Below are positions 6,846 through 13,802 of a DNA stretch of 17,757 nt, piece after piece. Under the pieces are notes generated by a model that was not told the origin of the DNA, searched no databases, and was given only the letters and a program-made list of their open reading frames with translations. The stretch comes from Mannheimia sp041807705 (lineage in GTDB: Bacteria; Pseudomonadota; Gammaproteobacteria; Enterobacterales; Pasteurellaceae): contig NZ_JBGTYY010000038.1 in NCBI RefSeq assembly GCF_041807705.1, positions 1 to 17,757 on the forward strand. Reading direction: 5' to 3'. The translations under genes and the position numbers were made by a program. Within the stretch, counting starts at the first letter, position 1; each line of letters begins with the position of its first letter.

Positions 6846-7808
6846 ATGAAAAAATTTGACGAAAATGAGATTGAAGATGCAGAAATTGTTGATGCAGAGC
6901 CGATTGAAGTTGGTGAAATCGAGGAAGATGAAAACTCAACCGTAGAGGCTATGCACCCTGCGTTAGTGTCTGGCTCAATGCCTGTGCCACAAGGCAATTT
7001 AGACAGCTATATCCGAATGGCAAATCAATATCCGATTCTAACTGCCGAGCAGGAAAAAGAGCTTGCCGAGCGTTATTATTATGATGAAGATGTTGAAGCA
7101 GCAAAACAGCTTATTCTTTCTCATATGCGATTTGTGATTCATATCGCTCGTGGCTATTTAGGCTATGGTTTACCGTTGGCGGATCTGATTCAAGAGGGCA
7201 ATATCGGTTTGATGAAAGCGGTAAAACGCTTTGACCCAAATGTTGGTGTGCGTTTAGTTTCCTTTGCGGTGCATTGGGTAAAGGCAGAAATTCACGAATA
7301 TGTGCTGAAAAACTGGCGAATTGTGAAAGTTGCTACCACCAAAGCCCAACGTAAATTATTTTTTAATCTACGCAAAAATAAAAACCGCTTGGCGTGGTTT
7401 AATGAAGAAGAACTCAAAAAAGTTGCCGATGATTTAGGTGTTTCCGTTGAAGAAGTACGAGAAATGGAATCTCGTATGACAGGGCAAGATTTAGGCTTTG
7501 ATTTACCTGCAGGCGATGATGACGAAGATAGTTATGCTCCATCAATGTACATTGAAGATGATAACTCTAATTTTGCGGACGACCTAGAAGACGAACAGCA
7601 TAGCGGGCAGGCAACAGCTCAGCTTGCTTATGCGTTAGCCACCCTTGATGAACGCAGCCAAGACATCATTAAAACTCGCTGGCTAGATGATAACAAAGCC
7701 ACATTACAAGATTTGGCGGAAAAATACAGTATTTCGGCGGAACGTGTCCGTCAGCTTGAAAATGCCGCACTTAAAAAAATCAAAGAAGCGATTTCAATCG
7801 AAGACTAA
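6846..7808 (+). CDS. rpoH: RNA polymerase sigma factor RpoH (sigma32)
   Basis: Sigma32 directs RNA polymerase to heat-shock promoters. From residue about 47 the sequence follows E. coli RpoH closely: PQGNLDSYIRMANQYPILTAEQE; region 2 LSHMRFVIHIARGYLGYGLP, LIQEGNIGLMKAV and VSFAVHWVKAEIHEYVLKNW; the RpoH box QRKLFFNLRKNK; and region 4.2 SAERVRQLENAALKKIKEAI. At 320 residues it is about 36 longer than the E. coli protein (284). The excess is a very acidic N-terminal segment (residues 1-35, EIEDAEIVDAEPIEVGEIEE and so on). The start at 6846 is favoured by the promoter 27 bases upstream and GAGAG before it. An internal ATG at 6951 (MHPALVSG) would give a normal-length protein and is the main alternative. 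Confidence 0.95.
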   Translation: MKKFDENEIEDAEIVDAEPIEVGEIEEDENSTVEAMHPALVSGSMPVPQGNLDSYIRMANQYPILTAEQEKELAERYYYDEDVEAAKQLILSHMRFVIHIARGYLGYGLPLADLIQEGNIGLMKAVKRFDPNVGVRLVSFAVHWVKAEIHEYVLKNWRIVKVATTKAQRKLFFNLRKNKNRLAWFNEEELKKVADDLGVSVEEVREMESRMTGQDLGFDLPAGDDDEDSYAPSMYIEDDNSNFADDLEDEQHSGQATAQLAYALATLDERSQDIIKTRWLDDNKATLQDLAEKYSISAERVRQLENAALKKIKEAISIED

Positions 7809-7888
7809 GTGCAGCAAGCGGTCGTTTTTTACTAAAATTTACGAAATATGCGGTGGATATTGCAATTTAATCAGAAGGATAGAATTTT

Positions 7889-8197
7889 ATGATCAATATT
7901 TCAGACAAACAAATTGACCCAACCTTTTACCAACGAGCAGACGGCTTTATTAACATCGCCAATGCGCATATACAAAACATTGCTCCAAACCAAGTAAGCA
8001 ATGCAATGCTCTTTGGCTGTGCGAGATTTAACGCTTACGTTGCAGCAAGCAAGGCAGAATATAAACAACAACTTGTGGATTCTAGAGAAGAAGTTATTCA
8101 ATATTTTGTGGAGCAATACAAAGAAATGCTGGCTGCAAATTTAGACGAATATATCCAAAATTTTGAGCGATATATTGAAGGTAAAAAGGCGGATTAA
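7889..8197 (+). CDS. Small conserved protein, DUF3144-like
   Basis: 102 residues, soluble, no signal or membrane segment. Motifs FYQRADGFINIANAHIQNI, SNAMLFGCARFNAYVAAS and the acidic helical end VIQYFVEQYKEMLAANLDEY resemble the DUF3144 family as I remember it. The function of that family is unknown, and this assignment was not checked by search. AGAAGGA lies about 10 bases before the ATG at 7889. The gene is 80 bases downstream of rpoH with no terminator hairpin between them, so it may be read from the rpoH promoter. A one-mismatch uptake core (GCAAGCGGT, 7814-7822) sits in the gap. Confidence 0.65.
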   Translation: MINISDKQIDPTFYQRADGFINIANAHIQNIAPNQVSNAMLFGCARFNAYVAASKAEYKQQLVDSREEVIQYFVEQYKEMLAANLDEYIQNFERYIEGKKAD

Positions 8198-8203
8198 TTA
8201 AAA

Positions 8204-8257
8204 CTCTCTCTCCTTGTGGGAGAGAGAGCGAAAAATACGCCGTTTAGGTGTATTTTT
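8204..8257. terminator. Two adjacent hairpins ending the converging DUF3144 and kdsC genes
   Basis: Hairpin 1: CTCTCTCTCC (8204-8213), 5-base loop, GGAGAGAGAG (8219-8228). On the minus strand it is followed by TTTTAATT, so it suits kdsC. Hairpin 2: AAAAATACGCC (8231-8241), 5-base loop, GGTGTATTTTT (8247-8257). This is A-tract, stem, T-tract with one G-U pair in the plus-strand RNA, so it suits the plus-strand gene. A further GAGAGAGGGG at 8260-8269 echoes the first arm. Confidence 0.8.
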
Positions 8258-8271
8258 CAGAGAGAGGGGAA

Positions 8272-8811
8272 TTACTGAGCCATTTTCCCCGCCACCGTTA
8301 AAAAACCATCAGCGGTTTTAAATATTTCTCCAAAACCTTGTGCTTCTAAAATCTTATCAGATACTTCCCTAAATGCCCCTTCGCCTCCTGCTTTTTGTAA
8401 AATCCAATCGGCTTGCTCTTTAATGTAATCGTGAGCGTTGCGTGTAGCAATGGCAATTCCGCACACTTCAAAGGCAGGTAAGTCTAAGGTATCATCGCCA
8501 ATGTAGGCGGTTTGCTCGGGCGTAACCCCTGCTTGCTGCATTAACTCAAAACAGGCGGAACGTTTTTCCATTTTACCAAGTTGAGCTAAATCGATTTTTA
8601 ACACTTCAAGGCGTTTACGAAGTAGAGGGGTATCTCCACCTGATAGAACAGCTACTTTAATACCGCAGCTTTGCAACATTTTTACCCCAAGCCCGTCGTG
8701 AACGTGGAAACGCTTCATTACTTCGCCTTGGTCGGTGTAATACATTCCGCCGTCGGTTAAAACGCCATCAACATCGGTAATTACTAATTTAATCTTGGTT
8801 AGGTCTAACAT
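8272..8811 (-). CDS. kdsC: 3-deoxy-D-manno-octulosonate 8-phosphate phosphatase
   Basis: KdsC removes phosphate from Kdo-8-phosphate to give Kdo, the inner-core sugar of lipopolysaccharide, in the cytoplasm. The 179 residues make a minimal HAD hydrolase without a cap domain. Motif I is TDVDGVLTD (Asp13 nucleophile and Asp15), motif II is VLSGGD, and motif IV is IGDDTLDLPAF, followed by EGAFREVSDKIL near the C-terminus. The start at 8811 has GAGG about 6 bases upstream. It is transcribed away from yggS from overlapping promoters. In E. coli kdsC lies with lpt genes, whereas here it is alone. Confidence 0.95.
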   Translation of the reverse strand: MLDLTKIKLVITDVDGVLTDGGMYYTDQGEVMKRFHVHDGLGVKMLQSCGIKVAVLSGGDTPLLRKRLEVLKIDLAQLGKMEKRSACFELMQQAGVTPEQTAYIGDDTLDLPAFEVCGIAIATRNAHDYIKEQADWILQKAGGEGAFREVSDKILEAQGFGEIFKTADGFLTVAGKMAQ

Positions 8812-8827
8812 TTTTTTGCCTCAAATA

Positions 8828-8836
8828 TGGTATGAT
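8828..8836 (+). promoter_or_regulatory. Extended -10 promoter of yggS
   Basis: TGGTATGAT (8828-8836) is a TGn-extended -10 (TATGAT 8831-8836), with a start expected near 8843. That is inside the -10 of the opposing kdsC promoter. Confidence 0.5.
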
Positions 8837-8842
8837 TTCGCC

Positions 8843-8871
8843 ATTATAGCCTTTTTAACCTCTTTTACCAA
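8843..8871 (-). promoter_or_regulatory. Promoter of kdsC
   Basis: On the minus strand, TTGGTA (8871-8866), 17-bp spacer, TATAAT (8848-8843). The -10 is perfect and the -35 matches at four of six positions. The start would be near 8836, 25 bases before the kdsC ATG. Confidence 0.65.
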
Positions 8872-8881
8872 AGGAACAACA

Positions 8882-9568
8882 ATGTCGATTGCGGCGAATT
8901 TATCGCAAATTCATCAACAAATTGAGCAAATTTCCCAACAATTTCAGCGTGAAAATGTACGATTGCTGGCGGTGTCTAAAACCAAGCCTGTGGAAGCTAT
9001 TCAACAAGCGATTGATGCAGGACAACGTGTGTTTGGCGAAAATTATGTGCAGGAAGCGGTCGAAAAAATCGAATTTTTTGCAAATCAAGGAACGAACTTA
9101 GAATGGCACTTTATCGGGCCGCTTCAATCAAATAAAACCAAGCTGGTTGCCACACATTTTGATTGGATTCAAACGGTGGACAGGCTCAAAATTGCCGAGC
9201 GTTTAAACGAACAACGCCCAGAGAGTAAAGCTCCGCTTAATGTATTAATTCAAATTAATATCAGCGATGAAGATTCCAAATCGGGTATTGAACCAGAGGA
9301 AATGTTACCGCTTGCAAAAGCCATTTCCCAACTGCCGAACCTGAAATTACGGGGCTTAATGGCAATTCCAAAACCTGAAAGCGAGCCAGAGCAACAAAAG
9401 ATCGCCCTTTGCAAAATGCAGCAACTTTTTCACCGCTTGCAAGCAGAATTTGAGGGCATTGACACCCTTTCAATGGGAATGTCGAATGATATGCAAGCCG
9501 CTATTGAATGCGGCTCAACAATGGTAAGAATTGGCACAACGATTTTTGGGGCGAGGGATTATCGCTAA
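8882..9568 (+). CDS. yggS: Pyridoxal phosphate homeostasis protein (YggS/PLPBP family)
   Basis: YggS binds PLP without a known catalytic activity and keeps vitamin B6 and amino/keto-acid pools balanced. The protein is 228 residues (E. coli 234) and folds as an alanine-racemase-like TIM barrel. The PLP lysine is Lys33 in LLAVSKTKP. FGENYVQEA, WHFIGPLQSNKTK, GLMAIPKPE and the phosphate-binding end LSMGMSNDMQAAI, GSTMVRIGTTIFG are all present. The ATG at 8882 has AAAGGA 8-13 bases upstream. The frame is open back to 8795, but those extra 29 residues span the promoter and are not family-like. It is often found near proC or yggT, but here it stands alone. Confidence 0.96.
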   Translation: MSIAANLSQIHQQIEQISQQFQRENVRLLAVSKTKPVEAIQQAIDAGQRVFGENYVQEAVEKIEFFANQGTNLEWHFIGPLQSNKTKLVATHFDWIQTVDRLKIAERLNEQRPESKAPLNVLIQINISDEDSKSGIEPEEMLPLAKAISQLPNLKLRGLMAIPKPESEPEQQKIALCKMQQLFHRLQAEFEGIDTLSMGMSNDMQAAIECGSTMVRIGTTIFGARDYR

Positions 9569-9637
9569 AATTTATCGGCATAACAAAGGAATGATTCTGG
9601 CAAGCAGTTTTAAATTGTAAAATTTTTGCAAATTTAG

Positions 9638-9646
9638 ACCGCTTGT
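9638..9646 (-). repeat. Uptake signal sequence with AT tail
   Basis: ACCGCTTGT, an exact reverse-strand Apl-type core, is preceded on the plus strand by AAAATTTTTGCAAATTTAG, the extended AT-rich tail. A degenerate opposite copy (CAAGCAGTT) lies at 9601-9609, forming an inverted pair between yggS and typA. Confidence 0.7.
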
Positions 9647-9673
9647 TTTGTAGCCAAATTCTGAAAAACTCTG

Positions 9674-9679
9674 TATAAT
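9674..9679 (+). promoter_or_regulatory. -10 element of the typA promoter
   Basis: Perfect TATAAT at 9674-9679. No -35 with correct spacing stands out. Transcription would begin near 9686, upstream of the hairpin at 9698-9730. Confidence 0.45.
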
Positions 9680-9697
9680 TCGACCTCCAATTTCTAG

Positions 9698-9730
9698 ACT
9701 CTCGGCCGGTTTTGATGGGCGAGAGTTTTT
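9698..9730 (+). terminator. Terminator-like hairpin in the typA leader
   Basis: ACTCTCG (9698-9704) pairs with CGAGAGT (9720-9726), with CC/GG pairs inside, followed by TTTTTATTTT. It may simply end yggS transcripts. It also lies downstream of the likely typA -10, so any typA transcript started there must pass it. Attenuation is therefore possible. Confidence 0.6.
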
Positions 9731-9760
9731 ATTTTCACTCAATATTTAAAAGATTTTCCA

Positions 9761-11608
9761 ATGCAAAATGTAGATATTAATAAATTGCGTAACATTGCAA
9801 TTATTGCTCACGTTGACCACGGTAAAACAACGCTGGTTGATAAACTTTTACAGCAATCAGGTACTTTTGGCGAAACAAGAGGCGACGTTGATGAGCGTGT
9901 AATGGACTCTAACGATCTTGAAAAAGAGCGTGGTATTACCATTCTTGCAAAAAATACCGCAATTAACTGGAACGGTTATCACATCAATATCGTAGATACA
10001 CCGGGGCACGCAGACTTCGGTGGCGAAGTAGAACGTGTTCTTTCAATGGTGGATTCTGTACTTTTAGTGGTGGATGCCTTTGACGGCCCGATGCCACAAA
10101 CTCGTTTCGTAACGCAAAAAGCGTTTGCTCACGGTTTAAAACCAATCGTGGTAATCAATAAAGTAGATCGCCCGGGTGCAAGACCTGATTGGGTGGTGGA
10201 TCAAGTTTTCGATCTCTTCGTAAACTTAGGGGCAACAGATGAGCAGTTAGACTTCCCAATTATCTACGCTTCAGCATTAAATGGTGTAGCAGGTTTAGAT
10301 CACGAAGATTTGAGCCCTGATATGACCCCGCTTTACGAAGCGATTGTTGAACACGTTCAACCACCACAAGTGGAATTAGATGCTCCGTTCCAAATGCAGA
10401 TTTCGCAATTAGATTACAACAACTATGTGGGCGTTATCGGTATCGGTCGCATTAAACGTGGTTCAGTGAAACCTAACCAAGCGGTAACTGTGGTTGGCAG
10501 CGATGGTAAAACCCGTCAAGGTCGTATCGGTCAAGTATTAGGGCATTTAGGTTTACAACGTTTTGAAGCAACAGAAGCCTTTGCGGGCGATATCGTAGCT
10601 ATCACAGGTTTAGGTGAGTTAAACATTTCAGATACCATTTGTGATATCAACGCCGTTGAAGCATTACCTGCTTTAACCGTTGATGAGCCAACAGTAACGA
10701 TGTTCTTTTGTGTAAACACCTCGCCATTCTGTGGTCAAGAAGGTAAATTTGTAACTTCTCGCCAAATTCTTGAGCGTTTAAACAAAGAATTAGTCCACAA
10801 CGTAGCACTTCGTGTGGAAGAAACACCCAACCCAGATGAATTCCGTGTATCTGGTCGTGGTGAATTACATTTATCGGTATTAATCGAAAATATGCGTCGT
10901 GAAGGTTACGAATTAGCGGTTTCTCGCCCGAAAGTAATCTACAAAGAAGAAGATGGCAAAAAACAAGAGCCATTTGAGCAAGTAACTATCGACATTGAAG
11001 AACAACACCAAGGTTCGGTAATGGAAGCGTTAGGTATCCGTAAAGGTGAAGTGCGTGATATGATCCCAGATGGCAAAGGTCGTACTCGTTTAGAATATGT
11101 GATTCCAAGCCGTGGCTTAATCGGCTTCCGTAACGAATTTATGACAATGACTTCAGGTACGGGTTTACTTTATTCAACCTTCAGCCACTATGATGATGTA
11201 AAATCGGGTGAAATTGGTCAGCGTAAAAACGGTGTGTTAATTTCTAACGCTACAGGTAAAGCATTAGCATACGCATTATTCGGCTTACAAGAGCGTGGTA
11301 AATTAATGATCGACCACGGTGTTGAAGTGTACGAAGGTCAAATCATCGGTATTCACAGCCGTTCAAACGACTTAACCGTAAACTGCTTACAGGGTAAAAA
11401 ATTAACCAATATGCGTGCATCAGGTAAAGATGATGCGATTGTATTAACTACCCCGGTGCGTTTCTCATTAGAACAGGCATTAGAGTTTATCGATGACGAT
11501 GAATTAGTGGAAGTAACACCACAATCGATCCGTATTCGTAAACGCCTACTAACTGAAAACGATCGTAAACGTGCAAGCCGTACGACAACAAGTACCAGCA
11601 CACAGTAG
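9761..11608 (+). CDS. typA: Ribosome-associated GTPase TypA/BipA
   Basis: TypA/BipA is a translational GTPase of the EF-G/LepA class that binds the ribosome and is needed for growth under cold and other stress, with a role in 50S assembly. It is 615 residues (E. coli about 607). GTPase motifs: P-loop AHVDHGKTT (16-24), switch I ERGITI, DTPGH, NKVD and SAL. After the GTPase domain come the beta-barrel domain, the EF-G-like domains (ELHLSVLIENMRREGYELAV), and the BipA-specific C-terminal domain (SRGLIGFRNEFMT to QSIRIRKRLLTENDRKR). The start at 9761 has no clear Shine-Dalgarno (AAAGATTTTCC upstream), which is unusual among the genes here. A terminator follows the stop. Confidence 0.98.
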   Translation: MQNVDINKLRNIAIIAHVDHGKTTLVDKLLQQSGTFGETRGDVDERVMDSNDLEKERGITILAKNTAINWNGYHINIVDTPGHADFGGEVERVLSMVDSVLLVVDAFDGPMPQTRFVTQKAFAHGLKPIVVINKVDRPGARPDWVVDQVFDLFVNLGATDEQLDFPIIYASALNGVAGLDHEDLSPDMTPLYEAIVEHVQPPQVELDAPFQMQISQLDYNNYVGVIGIGRIKRGSVKPNQAVTVVGSDGKTRQGRIGQVLGHLGLQRFEATEAFAGDIVAITGLGELNISDTICDINAVEALPALTVDEPTVTMFFCVNTSPFCGQEGKFVTSRQILERLNKELVHNVALRVEETPNPDEFRVSGRGELHLSVLIENMRREGYELAVSRPKVIYKEEDGKKQEPFEQVTIDIEEQHQGSVMEALGIRKGEVRDMIPDGKGRTRLEYVIPSRGLIGFRNEFMTMTSGTGLLYSTFSHYDDVKSGEIGQRKNGVLISNATGKALAYALFGLQERGKLMIDHGVEVYEGQIIGIHSRSNDLTVNCLQGKKLTNMRASGKDDAIVLTTPVRFSLEQALEFIDDDELVEVTPQSIRIRKRLLTENDRKRASRTTTSTSTQ

Positions 11609-11617
11609 TTGAAATGG

Positions 11618-11645
11618 AAAGAGCGACTTTAGGTCGCTCTTTTTT
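11618..11645. terminator. Terminator between typA and rimI (convergent)
   Basis: AGAGCGAC (11620-11627) pairs with GTCGCTCT (11633-11640), extended by AA/TT and followed by a six-T run. It serves typA, and the A tract on the left may let it serve rimI too. Confidence 0.88.
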
Positions 11646-11657
11646 GTCGGCATTTGA

Positions 11658-12095
11658 TTATAGATACAATGCCATAATCACCGCATTTTCCTTTCCGCCT
11701 TCAGGGGTTGGGTAATAATTTTTTCGGATTGTTACCTCATTAAACCCAAGTGAGTTATATAATTTTTGGGCGGTTTGGTTGGATTCTCGAACCTCTAGCC
11801 AAAGGGTCGCAACGTTTTTTTGTTGCAGTTGCAAAATTAATTCAGAAAGTAACCGCTTGCCGAAGCCTTTTTCTTGAAATGCGGGATCAACTGCGATGTT
11901 GAATAATGTGGCTTCATCTAACACAATTTGGCTGATGGCAAAGGCGACAATTTGATTGTTCTCAACCAACTTTAAATTGAGATATTTCTCGCCTTGATTA
12001 TTCAGCAACGTGCCTTTGCTCCACGGCACTAAATGGGCGTTTTGCTCAATCTCGAATAATCGCTCGAAATCTTGTTCTGCTATTGGTTCAATCAC
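11658..12095 (-). CDS. rimI: Ribosomal-protein-alanine N-acetyltransferase RimI
   Basis: RimI is a GNAT-fold enzyme that acetylates the N-terminal alanine of ribosomal protein S18. The 145 residues match the family (E. coli 148). The acetyl-CoA pyrophosphate-binding loop is seen in FNIAVDPAFQEKGFGKRLL (Q-x-x-G-x-G type). LWLEVRESNQTAQKLYNSLG followed by FNEVTIRKNYYPTPEGGKE carries the usual RimI C-terminal features, including the tyrosine-rich turn. It starts three bases after the holD stop, so the pair is translationally linked as in E. coli. Confidence 0.94.
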   Translation of the reverse strand: MIEPIAEQDFERLFEIEQNAHLVPWSKGTLLNNQGEKYLNLKLVENNQIVAFAISQIVLDEATLFNIAVDPAFQEKGFGKRLLSELILQLQQKNVATLWLEVRESNQTAQKLYNSLGFNEVTIRKNYYPTPEGGKENAVIMALYL

Positions 12096-12098
12096 GTT

Positions 12099-12512
12099 CT
12101 AATTCTCCATCTGTGCGAAATAGGTTTCCATTTGTTGCCAAAGTTGGCGTTTGTGAGGCGATGTTGTTAGATCTTGCCAAGAACTATTTTTCCAAGCGGT
12201 CTGATTTGCAAAATTTTTTGCAATTTTAACCGCTTGTTCTTCCGTTTGAATCAACCAAACGAGGGGAGAATGTTCAAACACCAAACGTTGTGATTGCTCT
12301 GCATCAAACCATTGGTACTCGCTTTTTTGCAAGTTTAACGCAAGCAAGAGGTCGGCAAACAGTTTAGATGTTTGATGATCCTCCTCACACACCACCACTA
12401 ATTTAATTTTTTTATCTAAACGAATTTGTGCATTGCCTTTTAGCACCTGTGGCTTGGTTAAAACCCATTGCGAAATGCCCATTTCATTTAACAGTAAATC
12501 ACGACGATTCAT
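12099..12512 (-). CDS. holD: DNA polymerase III psi subunit
   Basis: HolD (psi) joins chi to the clamp-loader complex of DNA polymerase III and links it to single-strand-binding protein. It is 137 residues, the same as E. coli. The start MNRRDLLLNEMGISQWVLTK, followed by PQVLKG, is strongly family-like (E. coli SRRDWQLQQLGITQWSLRRP), and so is the end RQLWQQMETYFAQ. The centre is poorly conserved, as usual for this fast-evolving subunit. Residues EEQAVKIAKNFANQTAWK are encoded by two facing uptake sequences. The order holD-rimI divergent from rsmC is the enterobacterial arrangement. Confidence 0.92.
   Translation of the reverse strand: MNRRDLLLNEMGISQWVLTKPQVLKGNAQIRLDKKIKLVVVCEEDHQTSKLFADLLLALNLQKSEYQWFDAEQSQRLVFEHSPLVWLIQTEEQAVKIAKNFANQTAWKNSSWQDLTTSPHKRQLWQQMETYFAQMEN
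12192..12237. repeat. Facing pair of uptake signal sequences inside holD
   Basis: CCAAGCGGT (12192-12200, one mismatch) faces ACCGCTTGT (12229-12237, exact reverse core). The space between them is filled by the AT tails, which form TTGCAAAA and TTTTTTGCAA. The segment is an imperfect inverted repeat of about 46 bp inside a coding region. Confidence 0.7.
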
Positions 12513-12606
12513 CTAAAAACCTCATCAAATTTTGCAAATAGTATCAAAACTCCGCTTGTTCAGAAACTTTTTTCAAAAAATTCAAGATTTCTGCACTTAA
12601 ATTCGG

Positions 12607-12612
12607 TATATT
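12607..12612 (+). promoter_or_regulatory. Possible -10 of the rsmC promoter
   Basis: TATATT at 12607-12612, 31 bases before the rsmC start. No convincing -35 is visible. The holD-rsmC gap (12513-12642) also holds a one-mismatch uptake core (TCCGCTTGT, 12551-12559). Confidence 0.35.
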
Positions 12613-12642
12613 CACGCTAAATTTTTTAGATAAGGTAAGAAA

Positions 12643-13632
12643 ATGCTCTCTTTAGAAAGCGAAGTGCTTGAACGTCATTTGGCGTTGTTTGAACAAAAAT
12701 CAGTATTGCTATTTGGCGATGTGCGAGATAATTTCGCCCAACAGTTGCAATCTCACACGAAAAGTATAGCCGTATTTAGTAGCTATTTTGACTACGCTCG
12801 CCATCATCAAAATGTGGAATTTGGCTTAACGTGCAATTTACCTGCTGAATTAGCTGTTTTTTATTGGACGAAGAATAAGCAAGAGTGCCAATTCCAACTT
12901 TTACAGTGGCTTTCACAATGCCAAGTTGGGCAGGAAATGTTGATTATCGGCGAAAACCGAGCAGGTGTGCGTTCGGTGGAAAAACTGCTCGAGCCTTTTG
13001 GTAATATCGTCAAAATTGACTCTGCTCGCCGTTGCGGTTTATACCATTTTGAGCTGCAGACCGTGCCTGAGTTTGATTGCAAAAAATTCTGGAAATCTTA
13101 CCGCTTGCAAACATTAGATGTGTTCACTTTACCTGCGGTGTTTAGTTCGGCTGAGTTAGATAACGGCACGAAATTATTGCTTTCGACTTTCAATAAAGAA
13201 GATCGCTTGAAAGGCAAAGTGCTGGATTTAGGTTGCGGTGCTGGTGTGATTGGGGCTACGCTCAAACAACAATTTCCGAAAATCAAACTGACGATGAGCG
13301 ACATTCACGCAATGGCGATAGAATCTAGCCGCCGCACCTTAGCTGAAAATCAGTTAGAGGGTGAAGTAGTCGCAAGCGATGTGTTCTCACACGTTAATGA
13401 GCGTTTTGATTTGATTGTATCTAACCCTCCGTTTCACGATGGGGTTGATACCGCCTACCGAGCGGTGGAGGAGTTGATTTTCCAAGCTAAAAATCACCTA
13501 ACCAAAGGCGGTGAACTGCGGATTGTTGCGAATGCATTCTTGCCTTACCCTGATTTGCTCGACAAAGCCTTCGGCAAACACGACGTGCTGGCAAAATCGA
13601 CAAAATTTAAGGTGTATTCGGCGAGAATATAA
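12643..13632 (+). CDS. rsmC: 16S rRNA (guanine1207-N2)-methyltransferase RsmC
   Basis: RsmC methylates G1207 of 16S rRNA in the assembled 30S subunit using S-adenosylmethionine. It is 329 residues (E. coli 343) with two related methyltransferase-like domains. The N-terminal half (about 1-160) lacks the cofactor motifs and acts in folding and RNA binding. The catalytic half carries the SAM loop VLDLGCGAGVIGATL (about 193-207), the acidic residue in MSDIHAMA, and the N2-guanine signature SNPPFHDG (Asn261-Pro-Pro-Phe264). AAGG at 12634-12637 precedes the ATG. It is divergent from holD-rimI. No terminator is seen after it, but the his promoter follows directly. Confidence 0.96.
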   Translation: MLSLESEVLERHLALFEQKSVLLFGDVRDNFAQQLQSHTKSIAVFSSYFDYARHHQNVEFGLTCNLPAELAVFYWTKNKQECQFQLLQWLSQCQVGQEMLIIGENRAGVRSVEKLLEPFGNIVKIDSARRCGLYHFELQTVPEFDCKKFWKSYRLQTLDVFTLPAVFSSAELDNGTKLLLSTFNKEDRLKGKVLDLGCGAGVIGATLKQQFPKIKLTMSDIHAMAIESSRRTLAENQLEGEVVASDVFSHVNERFDLIVSNPPFHDGVDTAYRAVEELIFQAKNHLTKGGELRIVANAFLPYPDLLDKAFGKHDVLAKSTKFKVYSARI

Positions 13633-13678
13633 TGAAATCGTGAGAATAGAAAAAATTCAAAATTTGGCTAAAAAATGC

Positions 13679-13707
13679 TTGCTATTTCTTTTTTGTTGGC
13701 GTAAATT
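13679..13707 (+). promoter_or_regulatory. Likely his operon promoter
   Basis: TTGCTA (13679-13684), 17-bp spacer, TAAATT (13702-13707); each hexamer matches four of six. The start would be near 13714, about 20 bases before the hisL ATG, the normal geometry for a his leader. Confidence 0.5.
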
Positions 13708-13733
13708 CATTTCACAACGTTTGGAGAAACACA

Positions 13734-13778
13734 ATGAATTTTAACTGCACTTCACATCATCATCACCATTTTCCCTGA
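13734..13778 (+). CDS. hisL: his operon leader peptide
   Basis: A 14-codon frame, MNFNCTSHHHHHFP followed by TGA, has five consecutive histidine codons (CAT x3, CAC, CAT). GGAG at 13722-13725 gives a ribosome site. Such leaders sense charged tRNA-His: when it is scarce the ribosome stalls on the His codons and prevents formation of the downstream terminator. E. coli HisL has seven His codons in a row. The leader is followed by alternative RNA structures (13803-13877), which confirms the function. It is too short to be called by ordinary ORF searches. Confidence 0.93.
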   Translation: MNFNCTSHHHHHFP

Positions 13779-13802
13779 TATCTTTCGGGCATTTGGTGTG
13801 TG

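Noticed and set aside
8795..8881. Longer N-terminus for yggS (29 more residues)
   Set aside because: It would overlap the kdsC start and both promoters. The family starts at the ATG at 8882, which has a good ribosome site.
13628..13633. TATAAT at the end of rsmC as the his promoter
   Set aside because: No -35 at suitable spacing and about 100 bases too far from hisL. The pair at 13679-13707 fits better.
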